Positions 16,285 through 25,657 of a stretch of 64,000 bases of DNA are shown here, one piece after another. The translations under genes were made by a program, and so were the position numbers. Numbering within the stretch: position 1 is the first letter of the stretch; each line of letters starts with the position of its first letter. The notes below the pieces were generated by a model. The model worked only from the letters and a program-made list of their open reading frames with translations, was not told where the DNA came from and made no database searches. The stretch lies in the NCBI GenBank assembly GCA_036734545.1, contig DAIMYJ010000001.1, positions 52,661 through 116,660 of the forward strand. The letters are read 5' to 3'. This DNA is from UBA7236 sp036734545 (GTDB lineage: Bacteria > Bacteroidota > Bacteroidia > Chitinophagales > BACL12).

Positions 16285-17274
16285 ATGCAGGACATCGCCG
16301 GGTTCACTTCGGGCATCTGGGATGTCAACGACACCAATTTTAACGACAAAGCACTTGCCATATTTCACTGGCAGGCTGCTCACAACCCGGTGTACGCTGA
16401 ATTTTTACATAATCTCGACAGAAAGCCGTCTTCAATCCGTGCCGTGGAGGATATCCCCTTCCTGCCGATCAGCGCCTTTAAACATCATCCGGTGATCAGC
16501 GGTGACCGCAGTCCTGTGCTTACCTTTGAAAGCAGCGGCACCACCGGCATGCAGGTGAGTCGGCACGCTATTGCTGACCCATTCATTTATGCCGAAAGTT
16601 ACCTGCGGGGCTTTACCTCAGTATATGGCGATCCTGCACGTTATTGTATTCTGGCATTGCTGCCTTCTTATTTAGAGCGCAGCAACAGTTCGCTGGTATA
16701 TATGTGCGATGGGCTCATCCGAGCCTCCGGGCATCCTGACAGCGGTTTTTACCTGCACGACCTCCGGGCTTTATCCGAGATCCTGGCCAACAATGCCCGC
16801 GCCCAAACGCCGACCCTGCTCATCGGTGTAAGTTTTGCGCTTCTGGACCTTGCTGCCGAGTTCCCGGTATCGTTCCCGGAGCTCCTGCTTATGGAAACGG
16901 GTGGTATGAAGGGCCGACGGGAAGAGATCACCCGTGCCGAACTGCATACGATCCTGAAAGTCGCTTTTGGCGTCCCCCATGTGCATTCGGAATATGGAAT
17001 GACCGAATTATTATCCCAGGCCTACGCCCTGCAGGACGGTTTGTTTCAGCCCCCTCCCTGGATGCGCATACTGATCCGCGATGCGGAAGACCCGCTGGCA
17101 CTGCTGCCTGCCGGCGCCACGGGCTGTATCAATGTGATCGATCTGGCGAATGTGTATTCCTGCAGCTTCATAGCCACTGACGACCTGGGTAAGGTAAGGA
17201 CAGACGGACGCTTTGAGGTATTAGGGAGGTATGACACCAGCGATCTGCGCGGATGCAATCTGATGGTGGAATAA
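16285..17274 (+). CDS. LuxE-like acyl-protein synthetase / acyl-activating enzyme
   Basis: A 329-residue protein of the ANL-related LuxE family. The phosphate-binding motif is SSGTTG (about residue 90), METGGMKGRR (about 209) and SEYGMTELLSQAY (about 235) match adenylating enzymes, and 'TDDLG' follows near the end. These enzymes activate a fatty acid or similar carboxylate as acyl-AMP and transfer it to an acceptor. The family is common in Bacteroidota without lux genes. ATG at 16285 used; a TTG at 16276 is also in frame. It converges on the TrmH-family gene with 2 bases between. Confidence 0.75.
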   Translation: MQDIAGFTSGIWDVNDTNFNDKALAIFHWQAAHNPVYAEFLHNLDRKPSSIRAVEDIPFLPISAFKHHPVISGDRSPVLTFESSGTTGMQVSRHAIADPFIYAESYLRGFTSVYGDPARYCILALLPSYLERSNSSLVYMCDGLIRASGHPDSGFYLHDLRALSEILANNARAQTPTLLIGVSFALLDLAAEFPVSFPELLLMETGGMKGRREEITRAELHTILKVAFGVPHVHSEYGMTELLSQAYALQDGLFQPPPWMRILIRDAEDPLALLPAGATGCINVIDLANVYSCSFIATDDLGKVRTDGRFEVLGRYDTSDLRGCNLMVE

Positions 17275-17276
17275 GG

Positions 17277-17690
17277 TTATTTCCCCGCTTTTTGACGGTA
17301 TTTGGTAACGGCATCCCATAAAACGATGCCGGCACTGACAGAAACGTTCAGTGAATGTTTGGTGCCGAACTGCGGTATCTCGATGGCCCCGTCACACAGT
17401 GCCAGTGCTTCTTCGCTCACGCCCAGCACTTCGTGGCCGAACACAAAAGCGGTNNNNNNNNNNNNNNNNNNNNNNNNNNNNNNNNNNNNNNNNNNNNNNN
17501 NNNNNNNNNNNNNNNNNNNNNNNNNNNNNNNNNNNNNNNNNNNNNNNNNNNNNTCGGCGGTGCGAAATACGGAGCCTACGTTATGCTGACTGCGGATATT
17601 ATCGAGAATGACCACGAAAGGATGCTTATCGGCATTCTTGAATTCCTCTACGGTTAAACGGTAGAGTGCAGCATTTGGCGTTTTGTACAT
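17277..17690 (-). CDS. TrmH/SpoU-family RNA methyltransferase, interrupted by gap
   Basis: A SPOUT-class 2'-O-methyltransferase. The N-terminal part contains the family motif 'ILDNIRSQHNVGSVFRTA' and the C-terminal part 'FVFGHEVLGVSEEAL' and 'IPQFGTKHSLNVSVSAGIVLWD', the SAM knot with the conserved Asn-Val-Ser. The middle, about 100 N long (17454-17553), is missing, so true length is unknown but likely near 180-190 residues. Substrate could be rRNA or tRNA. The frame is intact across the arbitrary gap only by chance. Confidence 0.85.
   Translation of the reverse strand: MYKTPNAALYRLTVEEFKNADKHPFVVILDNIRSQHNVGSVFRTAXXXXXXXXXXXXXXXXXXXXXXXXXXXXXXXXXXTAFVFGHEVLGVSEEALALCDGAIEIPQFGTKHSLNVSVSAGIVLWDAVTKYRQKAGK
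17454..17553. other. Assembly gap, 100 N
   Basis: Second run of exactly 100 undetermined bases, inside the TrmH-family gene. Confidence 0.98.
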
Positions 17691-17740
17691 GTACGAGCTT
17701 TCAGACTAAAAACGAAGATCACAGGCCGGCAGGTATGATC

Positions 17741-18256
17741 TCAACCAAAAACACCCATGTCATACAAGGCGATGGAGATCAACAGGAGACCCAGCAGTAT
17801 AAAGCCGGTCACGAGTGCGTTCTCGCGCAGGCGCACGCTCTTGCGCCATTCAGCGGTATTGATACTTTCAATGATGTGGTCGATGAGCATCTGCGCCCGC
17901 ACATAAGCACTTTCACCCTTGATGATATAGTCATAGGCGCCATTGTCGATGGTGGCGATGGCCACCTTCAGGTCATCCTGGCCGCTCATCATCACCACAT
18001 AGGTATCGGGATATTGTTGCCGTATCTTTTTGAGTATCTCCAGGCCGTTCGCGGCATCTGTTTTGATGCCGTCGAGATAGTAATCCAGTATCACCACATC
18101 CGGATGCTCATGCATCTTGTCCATGCAATTCTCTCCGTTGGAGAAGATGTTCACCTTCAGGTCGTATGCGCTCTTCTTCTCCAGGTGATTTTTGAGCATG
18201 ATGAGGTGTTTGGTGTCATCGTCGACCAAAAACACTTTGTACTGTTTATCCTTCAT
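17741..18256 (-). CDS. Membrane-anchored response regulator (REC domain plus TM helix)
   Basis: A 171-residue protein: a receiver domain (1-130) with acidic pocket D12-D14, phosphoacceptor D58, conserved Lys K113, then a C-terminal hydrophobic helix (about 147-165) and a short tail. It has no DNA-binding or enzymatic output domain. The tail would tether the receiver to the membrane. Its ATG overlaps the stop of the hybrid kinase by 4 bases (ATGA), so the two form a pair. Role: likely a phosphorylation-controlled membrane docking or scavenger protein; this is inference. Confidence 0.82.
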   Translation of the reverse strand: MKDKQYKVFLVDDDTKHLIMLKNHLEKKSAYDLKVNIFSNGENCMDKMHEHPDVVILDYYLDGIKTDAANGLEILKKIRQQYPDTYVVMMSGQDDLKVAIATIDNGAYDYIIKGESAYVRAQMLIDHIIESINTAEWRKSVRLRENALVTGFILLGLLLISIALYDMGVFG

Positions 18257-20262
18257 ATGACCTGCAATTTATCGAGTTCAGCCTGTAGGGCGGTGAGGGC
18301 CGAACGGCATGACAAAAGTACATCATTAATTTTATCCGGCAGCTGATCAAGACCCTGTCTTTCCTTGGCTGCCAGTTCGATCTGACGCAGTGTGTCGAGT
18401 GTTTCCCGCAGGCCCATGAACTCTACCGTAGACTTCATTTTATGTGCCACCGCCCGGAGGCCGTCCCAGTTGGCGGCAGCATGGTGTTTTTGCAGCAGGT
18501 CGAGTTCGCCGGGGGTTTCGTCGAGCATGATGCGGAGCATATGTGCCTTGAGCTCGATGTCTGCATCGGTCATGATATCGAGGTAGGAAAGGTCCAGCGG
18601 ATGTATGCCGGGCGTCTGATCCGGAACACGTGTCGCAAAATCGTAGCCGGATCGTTTCAGGAGGTCGTGGATCTTTCTGCATAGCAGTCCGGGCACCACA
18701 GGCTTGCTGATATAATCATCCATTCCCGCCTGCAGGCATTTTTCCACTTCACCGGTGGTGGCATAGGCCGTAAAGGCCAGGATAGGGATACTCGCCACCG
18801 GACCTTCCATAGCGCGGATGGTGCGCGTGGCCTCCAGTCCATTCATATCCGGCATTTGCACATCCATCAGGATCAGGTCATAGGATTTTACTGCGAGTCG
18901 TTCCAGTACTTCCCGGCCGTTGGCTGCCACATCGATCGATGCCAGCGGCCAGGCATGGCGGAGCAGCTCAGAGGTGACCAGCTGATTGATGGGGTGGTCA
19001 TCCGCGATGAGCAGGCTGCAATTGCCCACATCCGGAATTGCCGCTTCCGTGATCGGTTCGAGCTGGATATCCTGATTATCTCTGGCGATGGTGAAATCGA
19101 TCTCAAAAATGAACTCGCTCCCCTCCCCTAGTTTGCTCTTGACCATGATCGCTCCATTGAGCATATCGATGAGTTTTTTCACGATGGACAACCCGAGACC
19201 CGTGCCGCCATAAATGCGCGTGGTGTCGCTATTCGCCTGCGTAAAGCTTTCGAAGATATTGCTCAGTCTGTCGGGTGGAATACCGATACCGGTATCCCGC
19301 ACATTGAAATACATCCTGGCCTTATCGTCGATCACATCGATCAGTTTCACGGTCACTGTGATCTCACCGTCGTGTGTGAACTTGATGGCATTGCTGATCA
19401 GGTTGAGCATGATCTGATTCAGCCTGAGCGGGTCTCCGGCCACAGCAGGCGGCACATTCTCATCGATCTGCAGGATCAGCTGCACCCCTTTTTCAGTAGC
19501 CTTGAAGCGCATGGTAGACACCAATTGCTCCACGACAGAACGGATGTTGAAGGATTTTTCTTCCAGTTGCAACTTGCCCGCTTCGATCTTGGAAAAATCG
19601 AGGATATCATTGATCAGCTGCAATAAGTTGTCAGCAGAATTATCAATGGCATGTAAATATTCCACCTGTTTATCACTGAGCGGCGTCTGATGCAGGAGGT
19701 GCACCATACCGATGATCGCGTTGATGGGCGTGCGGATCTCATGGCTCATGTTCGCGAGGAATTCCGCCTTGAATTTATTGGCCTGCTCAGCCAGATCTTT
19801 TGCCCGCTGCAGCGCCTCCGCCTTTTTGCGCAGAGTGATATCGCGGATGATACCCTGATACCCCAACACGTTGCCATCGGCATCCTGCCTTACGCTGGCC
19901 GTGATGAGACAGTCGATCACCTCCCCGTTCTTTTTGCGCAGCTTCACCTCATAGTCGGTCACTTCATTGTTCGCATTGATGATATCGGCGAATCGGGTGC
20001 GATCTTCGGGAAATACATACGTTTGTGCGACGTTGAGTTCACGCAATTCGTCGGTCGTGTATCCCAGCAATTCGATCGTTGCGCGGTTGAACTCCACGAA
20101 CTGGCCTTCCACGGTCGTAAAATAGATGGCATCGGTAAGCTGTTCGAGCAGAGATTTGAACTTTTGCTCACTTTCATGCAGTTCCCGTTCCACCTCTTTG
20201 GAATGCAGGTAGTATTTCGATAACAACTCGCGCAGCAGCTCGGGAAATGTCTGTTCCGACAT
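18253..20262 (-). CDS. Soluble hybrid histidine kinase: PAS-HisKA-HATPase-REC-HPt
   Basis: A 669-residue kinase without transmembrane segments. A coiled N-terminus (about 10-40) leads to a PAS domain (about 36-145), the HisKA box with H174 (FLANMSHEIRTPI), the ATPase domain (N box about 287-296, G boxes 'DTGIGIP' and 'GGTGLGLSI' at about 323-361), a receiver with D467 and K520, and an HPt domain with H607. The phosphorelay is thus complete within one polypeptide. The signal probably reaches the PAS domain from the cytosol. It is cotranscribed with the membrane-anchored receiver. Confidence 0.93.
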   Translation of the reverse strand: MSEQTFPELLRELLSKYYLHSKEVERELHESEQKFKSLLEQLTDAIYFTTVEGQFVEFNRATIELLGYTTDELRELNVAQTYVFPEDRTRFADIINANNEVTDYEVKLRKKNGEVIDCLITASVRQDADGNVLGYQGIIRDITLRKKAEALQRAKDLAEQANKFKAEFLANMSHEIRTPINAIIGMVHLLHQTPLSDKQVEYLHAIDNSADNLLQLINDILDFSKIEAGKLQLEEKSFNIRSVVEQLVSTMRFKATEKGVQLILQIDENVPPAVAGDPLRLNQIMLNLISNAIKFTHDGEITVTVKLIDVIDDKARMYFNVRDTGIGIPPDRLSNIFESFTQANSDTTRIYGGTGLGLSIVKKLIDMLNGAIMVKSKLGEGSEFIFEIDFTIARDNQDIQLEPITEAAIPDVGNCSLLIADDHPINQLVTSELLRHAWPLASIDVAANGREVLERLAVKSYDLILMDVQMPDMNGLEATRTIRAMEGPVASIPILAFTAYATTGEVEKCLQAGMDDYISKPVVPGLLCRKIHDLLKRSGYDFATRVPDQTPGIHPLDLSYLDIMTDADIELKAHMLRIMLDETPGELDLLQKHHAAANWDGLRAVAHKMKSTVEFMGLRETLDTLRQIELAAKERQGLDQLPDKINDVLLSCRSALTALQAELDKLQVI

Positions 20263-20315
20263 ATGTACAAATTAACGCAATTGCAGGGATATACCGTTGG
20301 GTGGAATTTACCTTC

Positions 20316-20323
20316 TATCTTTG
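20316..20323 (+). promoter_or_regulatory. -7 promoter box (TATCTTTG) for polyprenyl synthase
   Basis: Exact TAnnTTTG ending 4 bases (ccgc) before the ATG at 20328. A TTG sits 16 bases upstream. The transcript is likely leaderless. Confidence 0.6.
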
Positions 20324-20327
20324 CCGC

Positions 20328-21302
20328 ATGCAGGATACGCGTGCATTGGCAGCCATGATAGAAGCCGGCATCCAGGATGCGGGATTCCCACAGGAACCCG
20401 CAGGGCTGTATGATCCGGCCAGATATATCCTTTCAGGATCGGGCAAGCGCATTCGGCCACTCCTGACGCTGATGGCTGCCCAACTCTATACAGATGACCT
20501 GCAACCGCATGTTCCCGTTGCATTGGCCATGGAAGTGTTCCACAATTTCACCCTTGTGCACGACGATATCATGGATCAGGCACCGGTGCGACGGGGAAAA
20601 CCCACCGTGCACGTGAAATGGGATGTCACCACAGGAATTTTGTCGGGCGATGTGATGCTTATCCAGGCCTATATCCTGCTTGCCAAGGCACCGAAGGACA
20701 GCCTGCCTGACATACTCGATATGTTCAATACCACGGCACGTGAAGTGTGTGAAGGGCAACAGGAGGATATGGACTTCGAGCGCCGGGAGGATGTGACTTT
20801 AGATGACTACCTGCACATGATCGCCTTTAAGACCTCCGTGCTGCTGGGTTGTTGTCTGTATTGCGGTGCTCGTGCAGCCGGGGCGCCTGAAGCGGATGCG
20901 CGGTTGCTATATGAAGCCGGCCTGAAACTCGGCATCAGTTTCCAGATCCAGGATGACATTCTGGATGTGTATGCCGATGCTGCAGATTTCGGAAAGAAAC
21001 CGGGTGGCGACATCATCCAGAATAAAAAGACATTCCTTACCCTAACCGCGCTGGCCTTAGCCAACGACACCGATGCTGCGGCACTCCGCACTTTGCTGAG
21101 CACGCCAACGGTCAATGAAGAAGAGAAGATCGCTGCCGTAAAAAAGGTGTATGCCGATCATGATGTGCGCTCGGCAGCAGAACTCACCATGGCCACTTAC
21201 TATGAGGAGGCCAGAGTTGCCCTCCGGCAGGTTCAGGTGCCTGCAGAACGGAAACTACAGCTGGAGTCCCTGATGCAGGCTGTGTTCCTCAGAGAGAAAT
21301 AA
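20328..21302 (+). CDS. Polyprenyl diphosphate synthase (IspA/IspB type)
   Basis: A 324-residue trans-prenyltransferase that chains isopentenyl diphosphate units. The two Asp-rich motifs are DDIMD (79-83, first) and DDILD (209-213, second), with the Lys/Arg pair at about 40-43. It makes geranylgeranyl- or longer prenyl diphosphate for quinones or lipids; product length cannot be judged from these residues. ATG at 20328 chosen because of the promoter box right before it and because the family begins near here. It stands alone, divergent from the kinase gene. Confidence 0.92.
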   Translation: MQDTRALAAMIEAGIQDAGFPQEPAGLYDPARYILSGSGKRIRPLLTLMAAQLYTDDLQPHVPVALAMEVFHNFTLVHDDIMDQAPVRRGKPTVHVKWDVTTGILSGDVMLIQAYILLAKAPKDSLPDILDMFNTTAREVCEGQQEDMDFERREDVTLDDYLHMIAFKTSVLLGCCLYCGARAAGAPEADARLLYEAGLKLGISFQIQDDILDVYADAADFGKKPGGDIIQNKKTFLTLTALALANDTDAAALRTLLSTPTVNEEEKIAAVKKVYADHDVRSAAELTMATYYEEARVALRQVQVPAERKLQLESLMQAVFLREK

Positions 21303-21341
21303 CGTCCTCTCCTCACACGTCCATCCTTCCGCAGTAACCCA

Positions 21342-21986
21342 TCACTGTGCGAACCATTTTTCCCTGACGATCACCTCCAGTTCACTCAGGATGATCGCCG
21401 TTGCCCCCCATATGCGATGCTCCCCATACAGGTAGCAGGGTGTTTCAAAACTCAGATTCGGCCTTATGATCTGCATGGTGGAATGTGCGGTATCCTCCAG
21501 CAGGGTGCTGAGCGGCATGGTAATGATGGACGCCACTTCATGTGGGTCTGGCTGGAACACAGGCGGTTCGGTGACATACCCCACGAAGGGGTGCACAAAG
21601 AAATTGCTGGGCGGGATATAGACGTCGCTCAGTTTACCGATAAAAGCGATGTTCTGCGCCGGTACGCCCGTTTCCTCCTCTGTTTCCCGCAGGGCAGCCG
21701 CATAGGCATCGGCATCACCGGCTTCCATTTTACCTCCGGGAAAGCTGACCTGTCCGCCATGCACCCCATCGTAATCCGGCCGCTGTATCAGCACTATGCC
21801 CACATGGTCCTGATATGGGAACAACAGCAGCATGACGCAGCCGATGCGGGCATCCGGGAAGTCCTGGGGCACAAAGTTGCGGATGGTACGTGAAGGCGGG
21901 GCCATACGCGCATGCGCCTCTACTCCGGGCAATCCCTCGCGGATACGCTCAGCCAAAACTGCTGCAAACCGTTCGATCATAGGCAT
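21342..21986 (-). CDS. NudL-like Nudix hydrolase (CoA pyrophosphatase)
   Basis: A 214-residue Nudix protein. The Nudix box runs from GGK through 'AALRETEEETGV' (about 82-108). The upstream signature 'LIQRPDYDGVHGGQVSFPGG' marks the NudL/CoA-diphosphatase subgroup, which splits coenzyme A into phosphopantetheine and ADP. Length and motif order are normal. It is monocistronic and divergent from the T9SS gene at 22054. A near-promoter box (CATCTTTG) lies at 22009-22016 on the minus strand. Confidence 0.88.
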   Translation of the reverse strand: MPMIERFAAVLAERIREGLPGVEAHARMAPPSRTIRNFVPQDFPDARIGCVMLLLFPYQDHVGIVLIQRPDYDGVHGGQVSFPGGKMEAGDADAYAAALRETEEETGVPAQNIAFIGKLSDVYIPPSNFFVHPFVGYVTEPPVFQPDPHEVASIITMPLSTLLEDTAHSTMQIIRPNLSFETPCYLYGEHRIWGATAIILSELEVIVREKWFAQ

Positions 21987-22042
21987 GTCAAATCCTGCTT
22001 TCCGGGTTCAAAGATGTTTTATTTGGCGTAAATTAGTACCGA

Positions 22043-22050
22043 TATTTTCG
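22043..22050 (+). promoter_or_regulatory. -7-like box (TATTTTCG) before T9SS gene
   Basis: Matches TAnnTTTG except C in the seventh base. It ends 3 bases before the ATG at 22054. Confidence 0.45.
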
Positions 22051-22053
22051 GGC

Positions 22054-25000
22054 ATGAGCAGATTTTTACCGGTCATACTAATACTACTCCTCACGAATAT
22101 TTCCTTTGGAGCTACCCGTGCGCATACGGGTGATATACAATTCATCCCCAATGCCGGGCAGTGGACGGAACCCTATTTGTATAGAACGGCCGTGTATGGC
22201 GGACAATTATTCCTGGAGCGGAATGGCTTTACGTGGCATTTTTCAAACGCGTCAGAACTCGGACACATCAAACATTCGGGTGCCCATACCGAGCCGGATG
22301 ATTTCGTGGTGAAGCGCCATGCTTTCAAAGCGGTTTTTGAGGGTGCTGACCCGATGACGCAGGTGAGCGGTGAAGATGCTTTCAGCAATTACTACAACTA
22401 TTTTCTCGGCAATGATCCTGCGCGCTGGAAAGGCAAGGTGCCGGCATTCGGAACGGTGCATTACAAGGGATTATATCCCGGTATCGACCTGAAGGTATAC
22501 AGCCGCAGTAACTCCATGAAATATGATCTGATCGTTGAACCGGGTGCTTCAGCAGAGATGATCTCCATTCGTTACGATGGACTGGATGATATGCGCATCG
22601 TTGATGGCAATCTGGAATTGATCACCTCCATCAACAAGGTTGTGGAAATGGCTCCTGTTGCATGGCAGATGATCCAGGGTGAAAAAATAGAAGTGCCCTG
22701 TGCATTCAGGCTGGAGGGTAATCGCATACAGTTCTCCTTTCCGCAGGGATATGACAAGCGATATGCGCTGACCATCGATCCCGCAACACTCATTTTTGCT
22801 TCTTATTCCGGCAGCACCAGTGATAACTGGGGCTATACGGCCACCTATGATGAGGACGGATACCTGTATGGTGGTGGTATTGCATTCGACGACGGTTATC
22901 CGGTAACCATCGGTGCCGTGCAGGAAACCTATAATGGTGCAGGTGTGGGCTATATTGCCGACATCACTATTTCGAAGTTCACGCCAGACGGCACTTCGTT
23001 AGTGTATTCCACCTATCTGGGCGGAACGAGTCAGGACCTCCCCTATTCGCTCATTGTGAATGATGATGAGGAGTTGATCATATATGGTTCGACCGGTTCA
23101 TCCAATTTTCCTACGGTTGCGGGATGTTATGATCTGACCTTCAACGGCGGTTCATCCATTACGGTGGATGTGGTATTGAATTTCCCCTCCGGCAGCGACG
23201 CCTTCATTGCCAAGCTCAGTGCCGACGGCAGCAGTTTGATCGGATCCACCTTTTTCGGCGGCACCAGCAATGATGCACTGAACACCGGTGTGATCGGATA
23301 CAACTATGGTGACCATGCACGCGGAGAAGTGATCACGGATGATGCCGGAAATATATTCATCGCTTCCAGCACCCGCTCGCCCAACCTGCCGGTAACAGCC
23401 GGTGCGTTCCAAACTACGATCGGCGGCGCGCAGGACGGTTTCATCGCAAAATTCAATCCCGGTTTGACAACGCTTTCGTGGTCCAGCTTCATCGGCGGTA
23501 CGGCAGAAGATGGAGCATATAGCATCAAAAAAATGCACGGCCCGAAATTCGTCGTATCCGGGGGTACGGCCAGCAGCAACATGCCTACCACGCCGGGTGC
23601 TTTACATGAAGATTATAACGGTGGTTCGGCAGACGGCTATTTGATGATCATTCCGGATGATGCTTCCGACATCACACATCTCACGTATATCGGCACCAAT
23701 GCGTATGACCAATCATTTCTTACGGAGGTGGATGAGGATAATCATATTTATGTGACCGGACAAACGCGTGGTGATTATCCGGTGGTTGGTGATGTTTACA
23801 GCAACCCCGGCAGTTCACAGTATATCTCAAAACTGGATTCCACATTGTCTACCCTGCTCTTATCCACCGTATTCGGATCCGGAGATGATGTGGTGAATAT
23901 CAGTCCTACTGCTTTCCTTGTTGATGTGTGTGATAACATCTTCGTTGCCGGCTGGGGTGGAAATGTGAACATCGGTTACAATTTTGAGACCGGTACCGTA
24001 AATGATATGCCGGTAACTGCTGATGCATTTCAGTCGACCACCGACGGCAGTGATTTTTACCTGATCGTATTCAGTGAAGACCTTGCCGATCTTTCCTACG
24101 CTACCTATTTTGGAGGAGCTATCTCTGATGAACACGTCGATGGCGGCACGAGTCGATTTGACAAGTCCGGCGTGGTGTATCATGCGGTATGCGCCGGTTG
24201 TGGCGGTTCGGATGATTTTCCGACGACGGAAGGTGTGGTGAGTAACACCAATAATGCACCCAACTGCAATCTTGGTGTATTTAAATTCGCGCTGGCCGTA
24301 CCGCCGACCAACGCATTATTTATACTTGATCCGAACAGCGGCTGCTATCCGGTGGACGTCAATTTTACGAATCTCAGCACGAATGCTGTCAGCTATGTAT
24401 GGGACTTTGGAGATGGAAGCACCAGCACTGAGACAGATCCCTCTCATACGTATGGTGATCCCGGCGTTTACACAGTTACGCTGGTAGCTGAAGTGGATGG
24501 CATTTGCGGTGTGAATGATACTACAGAAGCTACGGTAACGGTATTTGATTATCCTGTTGCCAATTACACCTTCACTCCCTACCCTGCCAATGTATTTCAA
24601 CCCGTGGTATTTACGGATGCCAGTATAGATGCCGTAGAATGGTTGTGGGAATTTGGTGATGGCTTCACTTCTACCGACCAAAATCCTAATCACGTATATG
24701 CCGATACCGGCTCCTACATCGTATGTCTTACCGTGACCAACGCCGACGGCTGCGAAAATAAAATTTGCGACACGATCCTGATCGCAGCGATCTCACTGCT
24801 GGAAGTGCCCAATGCCTTTTCACCCAATGATGACGGCGTCAATGATGTTTTCCTGCCTTTGAATTACGGTCTGCTCAACTATGAATTCCGCATTTACAAC
24901 CGATGGGGAGAGCTCATCTTCCTGACCAACGATCCAGCCAAAGGTTGGGATGGTGTGTATAACGGTGTGGAGCAGGAGCTGGATGTATATGTATATGTCG

Positions 25001-25065
25001 TTTCCGGCGATGGGGAGGATGGGGTGCGTTATCTGAAGCGCGGGAATTTCACGTTGGTGCGTTAA
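22054..25065 (+). CDS. Large secreted protein with SBBP repeats, PKD domains and T9SS type B sorting domain
   Basis: A 1003-residue exported protein. After a signal peptide (ending about residue 20) comes a DUF7948-like N-terminal domain (about 27-245, starting 'IQFIPNAGQW'), then several repeated beta-propeller-like SBBP modules (about 246-740, recurring 'YSTYLGG', 'FGGTSND' and 'TYFGG' phrases), two PKD domains (about 751 and 834, each with WDFGDG or WEFGDG) and a type B gliding-motility C-terminal domain (about 917-1003, beginning PNAFSPNDDGVND). It is exported by the type IX system and probably attached to the surface as an adhesin. The machinery itself is not in this window. Confidence 0.9.
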   Translation: MSRFLPVILILLLTNISFGATRAHTGDIQFIPNAGQWTEPYLYRTAVYGGQLFLERNGFTWHFSNASELGHIKHSGAHTEPDDFVVKRHAFKAVFEGADPMTQVSGEDAFSNYYNYFLGNDPARWKGKVPAFGTVHYKGLYPGIDLKVYSRSNSMKYDLIVEPGASAEMISIRYDGLDDMRIVDGNLELITSINKVVEMAPVAWQMIQGEKIEVPCAFRLEGNRIQFSFPQGYDKRYALTIDPATLIFASYSGSTSDNWGYTATYDEDGYLYGGGIAFDDGYPVTIGAVQETYNGAGVGYIADITISKFTPDGTSLVYSTYLGGTSQDLPYSLIVNDDEELIIYGSTGSSNFPTVAGCYDLTFNGGSSITVDVVLNFPSGSDAFIAKLSADGSSLIGSTFFGGTSNDALNTGVIGYNYGDHARGEVITDDAGNIFIASSTRSPNLPVTAGAFQTTIGGAQDGFIAKFNPGLTTLSWSSFIGGTAEDGAYSIKKMHGPKFVVSGGTASSNMPTTPGALHEDYNGGSADGYLMIIPDDASDITHLTYIGTNAYDQSFLTEVDEDNHIYVTGQTRGDYPVVGDVYSNPGSSQYISKLDSTLSTLLLSTVFGSGDDVVNISPTAFLVDVCDNIFVAGWGGNVNIGYNFETGTVNDMPVTADAFQSTTDGSDFYLIVFSEDLADLSYATYFGGAISDEHVDGGTSRFDKSGVVYHAVCAGCGGSDDFPTTEGVVSNTNNAPNCNLGVFKFALAVPPTNALFILDPNSGCYPVDVNFTNLSTNAVSYVWDFGDGSTSTETDPSHTYGDPGVYTVTLVAEVDGICGVNDTTEATVTVFDYPVANYTFTPYPANVFQPVVFTDASIDAVEWLWEFGDGFTSTDQNPNHVYADTGSYIVCLTVTNADGCENKICDTILIAAISLLEVPNAFSPNDDGVNDVFLPLNYGLLNYEFRIYNRWGELIFLTNDPAKGWDGVYNGVEQELDVYVYVVSGDGEDGVRYLKRGNFTLVR

Positions 25066-25161
25066 CATTCATTTGGCTTAGACAAAAACACCTTACAGAG
25101 CAACCTTTTGTTGTTTTGGCCAGCGCACATCAGATCGGCGCACAAGCGGTCCTGCCGATGT

Positions 25162-25572
25162 TCATGATTCATCTCGAGTCCTGCTGACAACCAGGGCATG
25201 CAATCCAAGACAAAAATGCAATACCAGATGTGCGTCTTCAACGGCAGGTATTGGTGTTGGCACCTGAACACCTTTCTTATCCTGAGCGAGTAAGTAATTG
25301 GCGACATAATCTGCAAATGCATCTTTTACCCGCAGCAGATCGACGACCGAATCATAGGTGTGGTTTTGAGCGATCATCGAACCGGCAAAGGTTCGAAATA
25401 GCTTAAGTGAATCCGGGCTAGCTTCCTCTGCATTTACGGACAGCGGTAAATGAGCGAGATACTGATGGCAATTATGTAACACATCCGCCCATACACCTCC
25501 ATCAAGAGCCTTACGAGCTGCATTTAACGAAGTTTCAAGTTGCTCCCAGTTAAATAGTTCAGGCTTGGACAT
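25162..25572 (-). CDS. Hypothetical protein, 136 residues
   Basis: No family recognised. It has no signal or membrane segment and is predicted helical (for example 'WEQLETSLNAARKALDG' and 'SVVDLLRVKDAFADYVANY'). Two cysteines and several His residues are present, but no known metal motif. Flanking DNA and the next gene look more AT-rich than the rest of the window, so it may be a recent arrival. Its stop is about 95 bases from the T9SS gene with which it converges. Confidence 0.55.
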   Translation of the reverse strand: MSKPELFNWEQLETSLNAARKALDGGVWADVLHNCHQYLAHLPLSVNAEEASPDSLKLFRTFAGSMIAQNHTYDSVVDLLRVKDAFADYVANYLLAQDKKGVQVPTPIPAVEDAHLVLHFCLGLHALVVSRTRDES

Positions 25573-25657
25573 ATACAGGATATCAACCCGGCGTTAAATT
25601 TAGACCTATCCTCCTGAATTTTTCTTTGTGTATCATTATTTATGCATTAATCAATTG

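Noticed and set aside
22800..24300. Repeated phrases in the T9SS gene as a CRISPR or tandem DNA repeat
   Set aside because: The repeats are at protein level (SBBP modules), are divergent in DNA and lack constant spacers.
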